From positions 1 to 64,000 of the forward strand of contig JADLSH010000145.1 of NCBI GenBank assembly GCA_016169945.1: a stretch of 64,000 nucleotides of DNA. The letters run 5' to 3'. This DNA is from Trachythela sp. YZ-2020. Lineage: Eukaryota > Cnidaria > Anthozoa > Malacalcyonacea > Clavulariidae. Position 1 is the first letter of the stretch. Every line of letters begins with the position of its first letter. Shown here in pieces: positions 49,101-52,706 of this stretch. The notes under the pieces were generated by a model. That model saw nothing but the letters and a program-made list of their open reading frames with translations. It was not told where the DNA came from and did not search any database. The position numbers were made by a program, and so were the translations under genes.

Positions 49101-49476
49101 TACAAATTATACTGAGTGATCAGTGATCAAGCAGACACTAGACAGTTCATGCATTCACTTCATGCAAAATTAGTTAAGGGAACTAATGGAGGAAACATCT
49201 ACGTCAATAATGTTTCAATAATTACAAACACCAGTAAACAGTAAAATATTTTCACTAAACCCACTTCTACTCACCAGCATTCACACGTGCACGTCGAAGA
49301 TTCTGTAAATTGGTGATCAATTTTTCTTTCTCTATCTTTTCTCTGCCGATATATTCACTGATATCTTTCAGTAATAACTTAGCCTCATCACTAGAGTCTA
49401 AAACACTGGATATTGCTGCTTTAGAAAGTCCAGTTTCACGACATAATATCTCCATTTCTGCAGAGTCAGACGCCAT
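566..49476 (-). CDS. TPR: Nucleoprotein TPR (nuclear pore basket coiled-coil protein), 34 exons, C-terminal part off the left edge
   Basis: TPR builds the fibres of the nuclear basket and takes part in mRNA export quality control and spindle-checkpoint anchoring. Exons (minus strand, 5' to 3'): 49275-49476, 43317-43421, 43147-43220, 42956-43052, 42256-42317, 42102-42143, 39392-39505, 39175-39225, 38969-39061, 38645-38725, 29364-29451, 28625-28693, 28462-28533, 28263-28357, 27771-27863, 27051-27155, 26532-26639, 26009-26154, 25378-25482, 24956-25040, 24453-24518, 24168-24301, 23614-23692, 23322-23504, 21458-21592, 21000-21140, 20325-20435, 19668-19749, 19134-19235, 18366-18460, 5486-5773, 1490-1571, 1082-1268, 566-690. 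All have GT donors and AG acceptors. The first 30 sum to 3015 nt, 1005 codons in one frame. Signature blocks as I recall vertebrate TPR: [86 protein letters not shown]. The acidic C-terminal tail is outside the window. Confidence 0.93.
1082..1268 (-). CDS. TPR: TPR exon 33, frameshifted
   Basis: One frame reads ETFESRLAGFEEKWKTAENL and ends at NECK. A second continues ASWEERNVYTEELEKRF; the third/second frames then give RCEE and DLRVQNALHHEQ. In order these match the vertebrate ECKASWEER...RCEDLEKQNRLLHDQIEK segment. A single missing G in AAG(G)CC would repair the first break. Splice sites are intact. Confidence 0.65.
1490..1571 (-). CDS. TPR: TPR exon 32, frameshifted
   Basis: Boundaries are good (AG acceptor at 1572, GTAAGG donor). 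The vertebrate block [22 protein letters not shown] is visible only by switching frames: LQEKYQK, then KELVLH, then SDV, then LTVAKEQ. At least three small indels sit within 82 bases. The exon length does not agree with the phase of its neighbours, again consistent with missing or extra bases. Confidence 0.6.
1857..2097 (+). mobile_element. Hammerhead-bearing element, copy A, between two (TA)n tracts
   Basis: A ~240-bp unit lies exactly between (TA)n at about 1830-1856 and 2098-2132. Its body shares blocks ATACACCATAC, CACCAAGCGCAT and TTTTGCATTATAGC...ATAGCCACCAAT with copy B at 16155-16385 in the same orientation, but the hammerhead module at its left end is inverted relative to copy B. It is probably a non-autonomous retroelement of the retrozyme or Penelope-derived kind, which is inference. 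Confidence 0.55.
1865..1916 (+). ncRNA. Degenerate type I hammerhead ribozyme, copy A
   Basis: Core CTGACGA (1876-1882), stem II GCCG-TTGAA-CGGC (1883-1895) and GAAA (1896-1899) are consensus. Stem III is the self-complementary CATGCATG. The cleavage triplet expected as GUC reads GCC (U16.1 replaced by C), and stem I pairs only in part. The copy is recognisable but probably weak or inactive. Confidence 0.7.
2391..4574. repeat. 2.2-kb inverted repeat (foldback-like), ~0.9-kb arms
   Basis: Left arm ~2391-3300 returns reverse-complemented at ~3655-4574. For example GAAGGAGTCGGATGGCTG near 2391 matches CAGCCATCCGACTCCTTC near 4557, and the stretch around 2836-2960 matches 4000-4140. The spacer is about 350 bp. 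The arms differ by small indels. No convincing ORF or target duplication is seen. It lies in TPR intron 31. Confidence 0.8.
4575..5030. repeat. Partial third copy of the inverted-repeat arm, split by a palindromic insertion
   Basis: 4575-4690 repeats 4356-4472 (ACTATACGTCA...GTGCGCTGATATCGC) and resumes at 4997-5030 (AAATTCAAACATTTAGTGGG, also at 4469-4490). The intervening ~306 bp is a separate insertion with its own hairpins: a 46-bp perfect palindrome at 4769-4814 and a ~40-bp-armed hairpin (GAAATAGCAC...GTGCTATTTC) at 4884-4992. Confidence 0.65.
4769..4814. repeat. Perfect 46-bp palindrome
   Basis: The sequence from GGTATTTGGGAGAAAATACC to its mirror GGTATTTTCTCCCAAATACC has no spacer; the centre is CACATGTG. 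Symmetry continues imperfectly for several bases on both sides (TTTTACTA / TAGTAAAA). Confidence 0.95.
5486..5773 (-). CDS. TPR: TPR exon 31, with a short frame excursion giving two in-frame stops
   Basis: The 288-nt exon (96 codons) keeps phase 0 at both ends. It reads KIYQEKAENDKEETEQV... and SLSSENTKLKKQLTEET, then two TGA stops, then returns to frame as QKEAVKRAEMCVEKEKRANE. Between them the +1 frame reads QQFTQISEHIDI, which fits the coiled coil. Two compensating single-base indels therefore explain the stops. Either the base calls here are faulty or this allele is damaged. Confidence 0.75.
5877..6160 (-). mobile_element. 3'-end fragment of a LINE with a (TATG)n tail
   Basis: The (CATA)5 at 5877-5896 is followed by TTTTATTGAAT, TCCTCGAAAGGCTTTACAGC and CTAATTTACAT, which resembles the 3' end of the larger LINE next door (ATTTATTG, CCTAAGGGCTTTTTCAGCAC, CTACATTACAT). 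It is a 5'-truncated minus-strand copy of a related family. No coding sequence remains. Confidence 0.5.
6190..6297. repeat. 19-bp minisatellite, left remnant of the array split by the LINE
   Basis: About five units of the form TAACACGAGGGAGTCTATG. The same array resumes at 8599 on the far side of the LINE, so the LINE inserted into an existing array. Confidence 0.85.
6298..8598 (-). mobile_element. 5'-truncated non-LTR retrotransposon (CR1-like) with reverse transcriptase
   Basis: Minus-strand fragments read in order. At 8378-7900 is the fingers region with SNKSPGPDQIGMRVIKDCLP. At 7670-7188 is the palm with LLDLSKAFDSVSHSILLHKL, GVPQGAILSPLLFCIY and the catalytic box SYVDDSKLY (YVDD). At 7003-6589 is the C-terminal part (CSTVWSN; CRIITKTRKFDHVTPGLREL; LLYRDTVMAYKCFNRLAPDY; TATGQRTFNYRG). 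Several frameshifts, including a short local duplication near 7910-7940, make it inactive. The 3' end carries an (ATCT)n tail at 6298. There is no endonuclease or ORF1, so it is 5'-truncated. It is inserted in the 19-bp minisatellite. Confidence 0.9.
8599..9412. repeat. 19-bp minisatellite array (left flank of the foldback pair)
   Basis: About 40 units of GAGGGAGACTATCTAACAC with variants GTCTATG, GTCTAAG and doubled ACACGAACACGAG. It reads in plus orientation, while the array at 13386-14382 is inverted, so it behaves as the outer part of a terminal inverted repeat. Confidence 0.9.
9413..13385. mobile_element. Foldback-like palindromic unit E1
   Basis: The left arm starts ACCATGGGCTGCTCAGCTCC at 9409-9430 and its reverse complement ends at 13385 (CAGCCTATGGT). 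Arms of about 1.25 kb (to ~10660, and from ~12120) contain internal ~400-bp repeats with TTCATTCTTCACTGATAATT. A second inner inverted pair surrounds the centre (GGTCATAATTTAGCAGG / CCTGCTAAATTA). The centre has a (TA)n tract at 11790-11810. There is no transposase. Many small insertions relative to unit E2 suggest poor base accuracy here. Confidence 0.75.
13386..14382. repeat. 19-bp minisatellite array, inverted orientation, shared between E1 and E2
   Basis: About 50 units of GTGTTAGATAGTCTCCCTC. Units at 13386-13980 are irregular (1-5 base losses), while those at 13980-14380 are regular. It is the inverted counterpart of the arrays at 8599-9412 and 17996-18266. Confidence 0.9.
16155..16385 (-). 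mobile_element. Hammerhead-bearing element, copy B, inserted in the (TA)n tract of E2
   Basis: Unit E1 reads GATTTGATGTTGGC-(TA)n-ATATGACTGATATCGG at 11755-11820. E2 reads the same flanks at 16095 and 16400, but with ~230 bp inserted between TA tracts. E1 is therefore an empty site. The insert carries a consensus hammerhead on the minus strand at one end and body blocks shared with copy A. Its longest open frames are only (TA)n-derived, so it is non-coding. Confidence 0.7.
16161..16212 (-). ncRNA. Type I hammerhead ribozyme with consensus core, copy B
   Basis: On the minus strand the order is: stem I strand CTGCA (209-205 of the 16-kb block), core CTGACGA (16204-16198), stem II GCCG-TTGAA-CGGC (16197-16185), GAAA (16184-16181), stem III CACATGTGT (self-complementary, 16180-16172), cleavage nucleotide C at 16171 (GUC), then TGCAG (16170-16166) closing stem I. 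All core residues of the hammerhead are present. The short stem III is like that of minimal metazoan hammerheads, which act best as dimers. Confidence 0.85.
17996..18266. repeat. 19-bp minisatellite array (right flank of the foldback pair)
   Basis: About 14 units of GAGGGAGACTATGTAACAC in plus orientation, ending ~100 bp before TPR exon 30. Confidence 0.9.
18366..19749 (-). CDS. TPR: TPR exons 28-30 (19668-19749, 19134-19235, 18366-18460)
   Basis: Residues 913-1005. Exon 30 reads VGLSKKHLDQYRAMLAANEE, aligned with vertebrate [20 protein letters not shown]. This is the last exon before the 12.6-kb intron 30 with the foldback units. Its donor is GTAAAG. Up to here there is no frame break in the gene. 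Confidence 0.92.
19380..19620. repeat. Dispersed AACAAGTTGTT-type palindromic repeat
   Basis: Degenerate alternations of CAAGTTGTT, AACTTGTTAACAAGTTGTTG and related palindromes. A shorter related patch is at 21250-21370. Such repeats are common in marine invertebrate introns; I see no coding capacity. Confidence 0.5.
20325..21592 (-). CDS. TPR: TPR exons 25-27 (21458-21592, 21000-21140, 20325-20435)
   Basis: Residues 784-912, all phase 0. Exon 25 holds [18 protein letters not shown], matching vertebrate LAEQRGQNLLLTNLQTIQ. Exon 26 holds SRLTGQISALEQEVTVLKQK, and exon 27 VECKRKLETESEFLKQAGSQ. The heptad repeat is continuous. Confidence 0.93.
22137..23197. repeat. 38-bp GC-rich minisatellite, ~28 copies
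   Basis: The unit begins GGCCAACATCAGGGCTGGGA and contains the hairpin CCTTGG-CCCT-CCAAGG. It is about two-thirds GC in an AT-rich intron (TPR intron 24). Variants are few (CTG/GTG, GGA ACC/GAG CC, CGG/CAG). Because 38 is not a multiple of 3, one stop-free unit gives open frames in all three forward phases; these are not genes. Confidence 0.95.
23322..23692 (-). CDS. TPR: TPR exons 23-24 (23614-23692, 23322-23504)
   Basis: Residues 696-783. Exon 24 is the longest internal exon with a clean frame (61 codons) and starts LEHANERYKLLESNCTGLKR, aligning with vertebrate [20 protein letters not shown]. It is followed by the intron that contains the 38-bp minisatellite. Confidence 0.92.
23930..24167. 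repeat. Two extra copies of the 3' edge of TPR exon 22
   Basis: A ~115-bp unit (AGCTTACTTTTCATTTGA, GTCTTTCATTC, then intron sequence with AAACCCACAATACAAAACAA) occurs at ~23935 and ~24050 and ends in the true exon edge at 24161-24191. Each extra copy keeps the minus-strand donor GTAAGCT, so decoy donors lie in the intron. Confidence 0.75.
24168..25040 (-). CDS. TPR: TPR exons 20-22 (24956-25040, 24453-24518, 24168-24301)
   Basis: Residues 601-695. Exon 21 reads [20 protein letters not shown] (vertebrate [20 protein letters not shown]). Exon 22 begins with a Ser/Gln-rich stretch that replaces the Ser/Thr/Pro linker of vertebrates, then returns to coiled coil (LRELQKQFESYKNERL). Exons 20 and 22 both have decayed partial duplicates in neighbouring introns. 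Confidence 0.93.
24735..24870. repeat. Decayed duplicate of TPR exon 20 donor end
   Basis: TTAATGTTTTGCCCTTGCCA, GATAAACTCACAGAAAAACT, and CTTACCATGC...TTTGTTTTTCATGACTTTCT resemble 24910-24995, which contains the exon 20 donor and last codons. The copy has lost a sensible reading frame. Confidence 0.55.
25378..26639 (-). CDS. TPR: TPR exons 17-19 (26532-26639, 26009-26154, 25378-25482)
   Basis: Residues 482-600. Exon 18 contains VKVLLKECEEARGSV and [16 protein letters not shown]; exon 19 contains [20 protein letters not shown]. These are the most diagnostic TPR blocks in the window (vertebrate [39 protein letters not shown]). The arginine codon is split AG/A across the exon 18-19 junction, and the spliced frame is right. 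Confidence 0.95.
27051..27863 (-). CDS. TPR: TPR exons 15-16 (27771-27863, 27051-27155)
   Basis: Residues 416-481, phase 0. Exon 15 reads IYNQYVETLDSLEIEKAENG and exon 16 reads DIEEKAPLLQQQRKDYESAL; both align without gaps to vertebrate TPR (LYNAYVETQDQLLLEKLEN; EVEAKAPILKRQREEYERA). The first part of exon 16 and its upstream intron edge are partly duplicated at 27277-27325. Confidence 0.94.
27277..27325. repeat. Decayed duplicate of TPR exon 16 acceptor end
   Basis: AACAATGGAGCTTTTTCTTC at 27279 repeats 27130-27150, together with the following intron edge (CATTCAAAAC). In the copy the minus-strand acceptor AG reads TG, so it should not splice. Confidence 0.6.
28263..29451 (-). CDS. TPR: TPR exons 11-14 (29364-29451, 28625-28693, 28462-28533, 28263-28357)
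   Basis: Residues 308-415. Exon 11 reads CDELLSAVEELQSLLKEAN (vertebrate NELTRAVEELHKLLKEAG). Exon 13 carries [19 protein letters not shown]. Exon 14 carries SPTAAATSSFLKSGMTLTQ, the strongly conserved SPTAAA motif of animal TPR. Phases 1/1/1 join cleanly. A 21-bp tandem repeat lies in the intron between exons 11 and 12. Confidence 0.94.
28845..29012. repeat. 21-bp tandem repeat, 8 copies, symmetric order
   Basis: Units GTGCAATTTTTTGTAATCAC with variants at the T-run. The first and last units share the same variant (GTGCAAAAATCTGTAATC) and three inner variants repeat as a block. Flanks ATTGGTTGATTT and AACCAATCAAAT are inverted. TPR intron 11. Confidence 0.85.
29838..38533. repeat. 69-bp satellite array, ~125 copies (8.7 kb) in TPR intron 10
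   Basis: The unit starts GGCAGGTTCCTCTTGCAGTA and ends GACTTCACCAAACAA; length 69 = 3 x 23. Most copies differ by 0-2 bases. Truncated units occur near 29850-30000, 30285, 30870, 31220-31640, 34400, 35330, 36770 and 37605. Four of six frames are stop-free, giving open frames of up to 1321 codons that run on both strands. I do not call these as proteins: all lie inside an intron of TPR and have no flanking gene structure. Confidence 0.97.
38645..38725 (-). CDS. TPR: TPR exon 10
   Basis: Residues 281-307, 27 codons in phase 0, ending SQSKLTMLYK, which matches the AHIKLSNLYK segment. It is followed by the 9.2-kb intron 10, which is almost all 69-bp satellite. The intact exon and donor (GTAAGA) show that the array lies inside a transcribed gene. 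Confidence 0.9.
38969..39505 (-). CDS. TPR: TPR exons 7-9 (39392-39505, 39175-39225, 38969-39061)
   Basis: Residues 195-280, all in phase 0. Exon 7 begins [19 protein letters not shown], nearly the vertebrate [12 protein letters not shown] block and one of the best anchors for the identification. Exons 8 and 9 continue the heptad pattern (LQTSLDAKIDE; LEYLSENLKTDNEELKAKM). Confidence 0.93.
39861..42080. mobile_element. 2.2-kb non-autonomous DNA element with 9-bp target duplication
   Basis: Imperfect ~60-bp terminal inverted repeats: left CAACCTAGTACCCAGGCTTT, right end reverse complement CAACCTCGTTCCCAGGCTCT, both continuing to TTGGGGAGRWAAAAC and GGTTGCCGCTGGTCACGTG. The 9-bp direct repeat CGAAAATTC flanks it at 39852-39860 and 42081-42089. 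A 9-bp duplication points to the Mutator-like (MULE) group. No transposase-like ORF is inside. It fills most of TPR intron 6. Confidence 0.85.
42102..42317 (-). CDS. TPR: TPR exons 5-6 (42256-42317, 42102-42143)
   Basis: Residues 160-194. The 42-nt exon 6 codes AKLDELTSKEMSYQ, matching the KLDELQASDVSVKY segment of vertebrate TPR, so even this micro-exon is secure. Its donor lies 12 bp from the duplicated target site of the 2.2-kb element that fills most of the next intron. Confidence 0.9.
42560..42938. mobile_element. Pogo/Tigger-like MITE
   Basis: Ends TACAGTCAAACCTCC (left) and reverse complement of the right TACAGTTAATCCTC; sub-terminal GGTGTCCGCTTACGGGAGG motifs are inverted. TA at both ends fits mariner-superfamily target choice. 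~380 bp, in TPR intron 4, no ORF. Confidence 0.65.
42956..43421 (-). CDS. TPR: TPR exons 2-4 (43317-43421, 43147-43220, 42956-43052)
   Basis: Residues 68-159, coiled coil. Exon 2 reads DQQFNQLEKQL..., which aligns with the QQYFEIEKRL block of vertebrate TPR. Exon 4 reads NKTLEAEKLNLIATVERKNQ, which aligns with the KEELEAEKRDLI block. Phases 1, 0 and 1 join without loss. The two introns are only 96 and 94 bp long, unlike the multi-kilobase introns elsewhere in the gene. Confidence 0.9.
44180..44420 (-). pseudogene. BEL/Pao retrotransposon fragment (integrase zinc-finger region)
   Basis: The minus-strand frame reads SIVLPCLHHVTHLIIEDVHI followed by GHVRKEHFLTSLGQRFWIP, the pattern of the H-x-H...C-type N-terminal integrase region of Pao elements (HHVT.LI...H...GH.....L...FWI). 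Nothing else of the element is recognisable. It lies in TPR intron 1. Confidence 0.6.
44560..45030 (-). mobile_element. 3' end of a second LINE with the RT C-terminal tail
   Basis: At 45028-44768 the minus strand reads YSDTLNLLGIPSLKDHHEHL...LCDKLFQSAV and YNLRHERTFNIPMTHTNR, the usual C-terminal end of CR1-like RT proteins, then a stop and a 3' UTR with CAGCCATGAAGGCTG. The tail is (ACAAT)-like at ~44560. 5'-truncated; inserted beside the Pao fragment. Confidence 0.65.
45031..46027. other. TPR intron 1 sequence, nothing recognised
   Basis: AT-rich sequence without clear coding, hairpin or tandem structure. A 73-codon open frame at 45035-45256 (plus) has no recognisable similarity and no splice or promoter context; I leave it uncalled. 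Confidence 0.4.
46037..46440. mobile_element. 404-bp palindromic MITE with 9-bp target duplication (Mutator-like)
   Basis: The arms TACCCTGGTTCCAGAGGCTC and the mirrored end GAGCCTCTAGAACCAGGGTA extend inward ~170 bp (CTTAAAGAACGGCGAGGCGA; GGTTCA.A.TCTGAACCT.GCATG; CATGTCAAACCGG). TCCTAACAA flanks it at 46028-46036 and 46441-46449. No ORF. Confidence 0.88.
46565..46751. mobile_element. Half of a pogo-like MITE
   Basis: The right end reads GAGTTCTAACTGTA (46738-46751), whose reverse complement TACAGTTAGAACTCCGCTAT is pogo-like. Upstream GTTCGAGATAACC and AAGTCCGAGATAGCGGGGAG are typical internal repeats of these elements. The left terminus is missing. Confidence 0.45.
46752..48289. other. TPR intron 1, unclassified repeat-like sequence
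   Basis: Contains G-run and C-run stretches around 46975-46985, 47130-47145 and 47330-47365 (TTGGCCAAGGCTAGGGGGTG) that look like worn dispersed repeat ends. I could not define element boundaries. Confidence 0.35.
48290..48568. mobile_element. Probable small hAT-like element
   Basis: The left end CATAGGCGTACAAGGCGGGG and the right end, reversed CGTAGGCATACGGGC, form a weak inverted pair of the CA.TGGCGTA type. Inside is a CACAGGAAATGGCATTTTAG...GGGGGAACATGCCCCC block also seen near 10930, 11320, 15500 and 55370. No matching target duplication was found. Confidence 0.4.
48692..48920 (+). mobile_element. 229-bp element with 24-bp perfect TIRs and a short ORF
   Basis: TTATTATATAGCAAGTGTCA (48692 on) is exactly mirrored to 48920 over 24 bp. 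The interior is open on the plus strand (to the stop at 48901-48903) and ends ...FASHSEEDINLLLRDKDG. The EEDIN.LL..KD pattern resembles the N-terminal stretch of Crypton-like/KIAA1958-type recombinase-derived proteins, a weak match from memory. No clean target duplication is visible. Confidence 0.6.
49275..49476 (-). CDS. TPR: TPR exon 1 with start codon
   Basis: Codes residues 1-67 (MASDSAEMEILCRETGLSK...) plus one base of codon 68. The ATG at 49476 is the first in frame, and its frame joins exon 2 exactly (phase 1). The segment is helical and charged but poorly conserved, as the first ~70 residues of TPR homologues usually are, so the family call rests on the later exons. The donor is GTGAGT. 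A 5.85-kb intron follows, filled with transposon debris. Confidence 0.85.
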
Positions 49477-49620
49477 CTTTCATGTTTTTTTTAACTGAAC
49501 TTTCTAGCGACAAATTTCCGCTTTTTTCAATCAATCGCACGAAGAGCATTATGGGATAGCGAAAAAATTGTCGCGTATGGCAGCCCAGTCTATTCTGTGC
49601 CCCATAATGCCCCAGTGAAC
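49477..49620 (-). promoter_or_regulatory. TPR upstream region with two ZNF143-like (SBS) motifs in opposite orientation
   Basis: The 11-mer CCCATAATGC-type core occurs at 49546-49556 on the minus strand (TCCCATAATGC) and at 49601-49610 on the plus strand (CCCATAATGC), 44 bp apart as an inverted pair. This core is that of the ZNF143/STAF promoter element found near the start of many housekeeping genes. No TATA box is seen. Transcription start and 5' UTR length cannot be told from sequence. Confidence 0.45.
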
Positions 49621-50057
49621 TATAATTACTGGTAATATGGAGATATTTTACTTTATTTGATACAAAATTGTACATTTCCACATTTTCAATCGTGCACAAT
49701 TTGTGAAAATAGTGATATTTTGAAACCTATGACGCCCAAACCACCCGTCCTGTGGTCCGTATGAGAATAACTTGGGAATTTGATCTATTTTTTTTGGGGG
49801 GGGGGAGTTTATGATTGCAATTATTGATTTAATCAGATTTAGTAATTTTTGCCCCTTGGTTTAGTAATCACCTCTCAAAAAACCTAGTCACACTGGTTCC
49901 GCCTGGCGTTTCTATCCTGGCTTCTCTCGAATGCATCTAAAATGTATTTTCTCCTAAACAATTTAATCAGGTTCTCTCCTCTTTTCTTCTATTTAAGCCT
50001 ATATATAACATCTAACATGACAGAGTTATAAACGAAAACTTACTTCAGAAGAATTAC

Positions 50058-50239
50058 CACACTGTCATACTACACGTTGGTACGAACGATTTAGTTAATG
50101 ATGATACCACATTCGTTTCCACTCGGCTGGAAAATCTCATACAAGATGTTAAACCCAACAGTGAGTTGAGTGAATCTGAAAAAAGTATAGCCCTGCATAC
50201 TCCGATTTCAGTTCTAAATAAATTAAAGGTTATTACTTA
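50058..50239 (+). pseudogene. SGNH-hydrolase-like fragment, probably LINE ORF1 debris
   Basis: The frame reads HTVILHVGTNDLVNDDTTF then LENLIQDVKPN and stops at 50237-50239. HVGTNDL is the block III motif of SGNH/GDSL esterases, which occur in the ORF1 proteins of CR1/L2-type LINEs. Only ~60 residues survive; the active serine and Asp-His blocks are absent. Confidence 0.5.
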
Positions 50240-52130
50240 ACAATTATTCGCCGAAGGCGAGGTGAATATTGGTGAATAAAAACCGAAACGAAGCCGAGGT
50301 TTTTATCAGGGGCGCACATTACGGGGGGGGGTGTGGGGGGTGTGACACCCCCAAAATTTGTGAAATTTGCATGAAAAGTTGGTCCCAAAAAGTTTATGGG
50401 ACAAAAAAAGTCGGTCCGGTTTAAATCTGAAACATAAAAGTCGGTCCGGTTTAAATCTGAAACATGGGTGTTTAACATGACAGACTGTTTACTATGGTAT
50501 CAGATTACAACAAGCCCGCGGCGCAATAAAGACGCACATTGTCATATTTGTCATGCAGTCGTATGACACTGAAAATTTGAAAGGCAACTATGCTGAAAGC
50601 CCAACTACTCAATCCTTAAAACTCTAGTTCCCCGCTTTTAAAGGAGTTCACGTTGAAATACATGGAAACCAGGTATGTGGCACGTAACCCTTATTTTATA
50701 AACATTTATAGTAACATAAACGCGTTGCATTACTTGCATAATGGCAAACATTTGATACAATTTCTCATCATTTGTGTGTTTATTATCAATATATCGTTAC
50801 ATCAAATGCTAACTAGCTTAAACAATATTTTGCGTTGGTTGTAAACAAGGTTGTAAGGCATGGGTAGAGGACGGTGTTAAGACTTGGCACAAGATGAAAA
50901 GTCGTGGGAAGAACAAGCCCGGAAAATTAGCTGAACACTTTTCAAGCTCGAGTCATCGTGCAGCTCTTGCAGCGCTAGTGGCCTTCCAAAATAAATCTGC
51001 CAACATTGATATCTTGCTGGATAAAGATCGCAGGAACAGCCTAGTTGAAGAAGAAGCGGAGGCCCAGCGCAATCGGGAAGCACTGAAAATTATTTTGGAC
51101 GTTGCAAGGACTCTTGCACGGCAAGGGCTATCATTTCGTGGCTCGTCCTCGGAGAAAGATGGAAACGGCAACTTTCGTCAAATTTTCAACTTACTGGCAC
51201 GACATTCTCCTATCCTGCGCAGATGGATAGCTGATGCACCCGAGCGACCGCACAAAGTTGATTATCTGAGTTCAAGATCTCAAAATGAGTATCTTGAGCT
51301 CTTGGCAAGAGATGTTTCAAGCAGAGTCATTGCGGAAATAAGTCAAGCTGAAATGTTTGCTGTCATCGCTGACACGACACCCGATGTTTCTCATGTTGAT
51401 CAACTTTCTGTGGTTGCAAGATATGTGGATCAAGAGGGACATCCACAAGAACGTCTTGTGGATATGCGAGAAATTCAAGATAAGACGGGAGAGGGTCACG
51501 CTCAAGCAATCATGCATGTCTTCTCTAGACGAGAACAGTATTGATACCGCCAACGTAGTCTTTCAGTCCTATGATTATACGTCTTCAATGTCTGGCATTT
51601 TCAAGGGATGTCAAGCAAAATTAAAAGAGCATCTTGGTAGAGACATAACTTATTTCCCTTGTCTTGCACGCCGAGTCAACACGACGGTAGAGCATAGCTG
51701 TGAGGCAAGTACCGCTGCATGTCACATGTTTGACATTCTACAGGAGCTGTTTGTCTTCTAAACGTCAAGTCCGAAACGGTATAGCTTGTTTCGTGAGAAA
51801 GTTAACGAAGGAGATGTTGAAAACGCATTAGATTTAAGAAATCTTTCTGCGACACATTGGGTGGCCCGTGCAGATTCCATTCGAGTTGTTTGGTCAAGTT
51901 ATGAAGAGATAATCAATGCGCTGAAAGAATTGGAAAATGCTGAAGATACAAAGACCAAAACAAAGGCAAAGAATCTATAGACAGTTGACATTAACGTTGT
52001 CGAAACCCTGGAAGCTGCCGAAGCAGCCATTGCTACATTGCGCCACCTACGCAACGATGAAGATAATTTGAACAAACAGATAGATGCGTCGATTATATTC
52101 TCCGAAAGTCTTGGAATTGACGCTGTTGTG

Positions 52131-52249
52131 CAGTGATGTAGCCAGCCCGCCGATTTGGTCCCGCTATGCATGCAAATTTCAAATCATTATCATTGAACAC
52201 GAACAAATTTGCATAGCGGGACTAAATCGGCGGGCTGGATACGCTACTG
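52131..52249. mobile_element. 119-bp hAT-type MITE inside the transposase
   Basis: TIRs CAGTGATGTAGCCAGCCCGC / CAGTAGCGTATCCAGCCCGC with almost the whole element palindromic. Target duplications CTGTTGTG (52123-52130) and CTGTTGAG (52250-52257). Removal with one duplication restores the transposase frame (D-A-V-V-E-Y-Q). Confidence 0.92.
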
Positions 52250-52351
52250 CTGTTGAGGAATACCAGCTACACCATCGTCCAAGACGCCCGCCAAGGCGAA
52301 TTGACGAGCGACCTGAGACAGAAGCACGCTTGGATCTGAACGAGTACTATC

Positions 52352-52706
52352 CAGGCCCGTAGCTGGGGGGTCGCCAGGTGGGGCAAGGGCCCCCTAGCGG
52401 AAAATTGTGCCCCCCCCCTGTGCCCCCCCTAGCACAAATAACAAAAACGTAAATTTTCATTTGAAAAAGTAAATTTGTTATAGATTTAATTTGAGAAAGT
52501 GAATTTGTTATATATATAAAGTTTAAAGTATTAAGTAATACATTACAAACGCGATGGTATGTGATTTCCGGGGAAAAAATTTTCACCCCCCGTCGACAAG
52601 AAAATAAAGAATTTCTGTCGAAAAAGGTAAAATATTTTGACGAACGCGGACAGAAATCGAAACGTGCCCCCCCCCCCAAAAAAAAAGGGGGCCAGCTACG
52701 GGCCTG
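52352..52706. mobile_element. 355-bp hAT-type MITE inside the transposase
   Basis: Ends CAGGCCCGTAGCTGG and, reversed, CAGGCCCGTAGCTGG. A perfect 8-bp duplication GTACTATC lies at 52344-52351 and 52707-52714. Precise removal gives N-E-Y-Y-R-K-E in frame. The interior has G/C homopolymer runs and no ORF. Confidence 0.95.
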
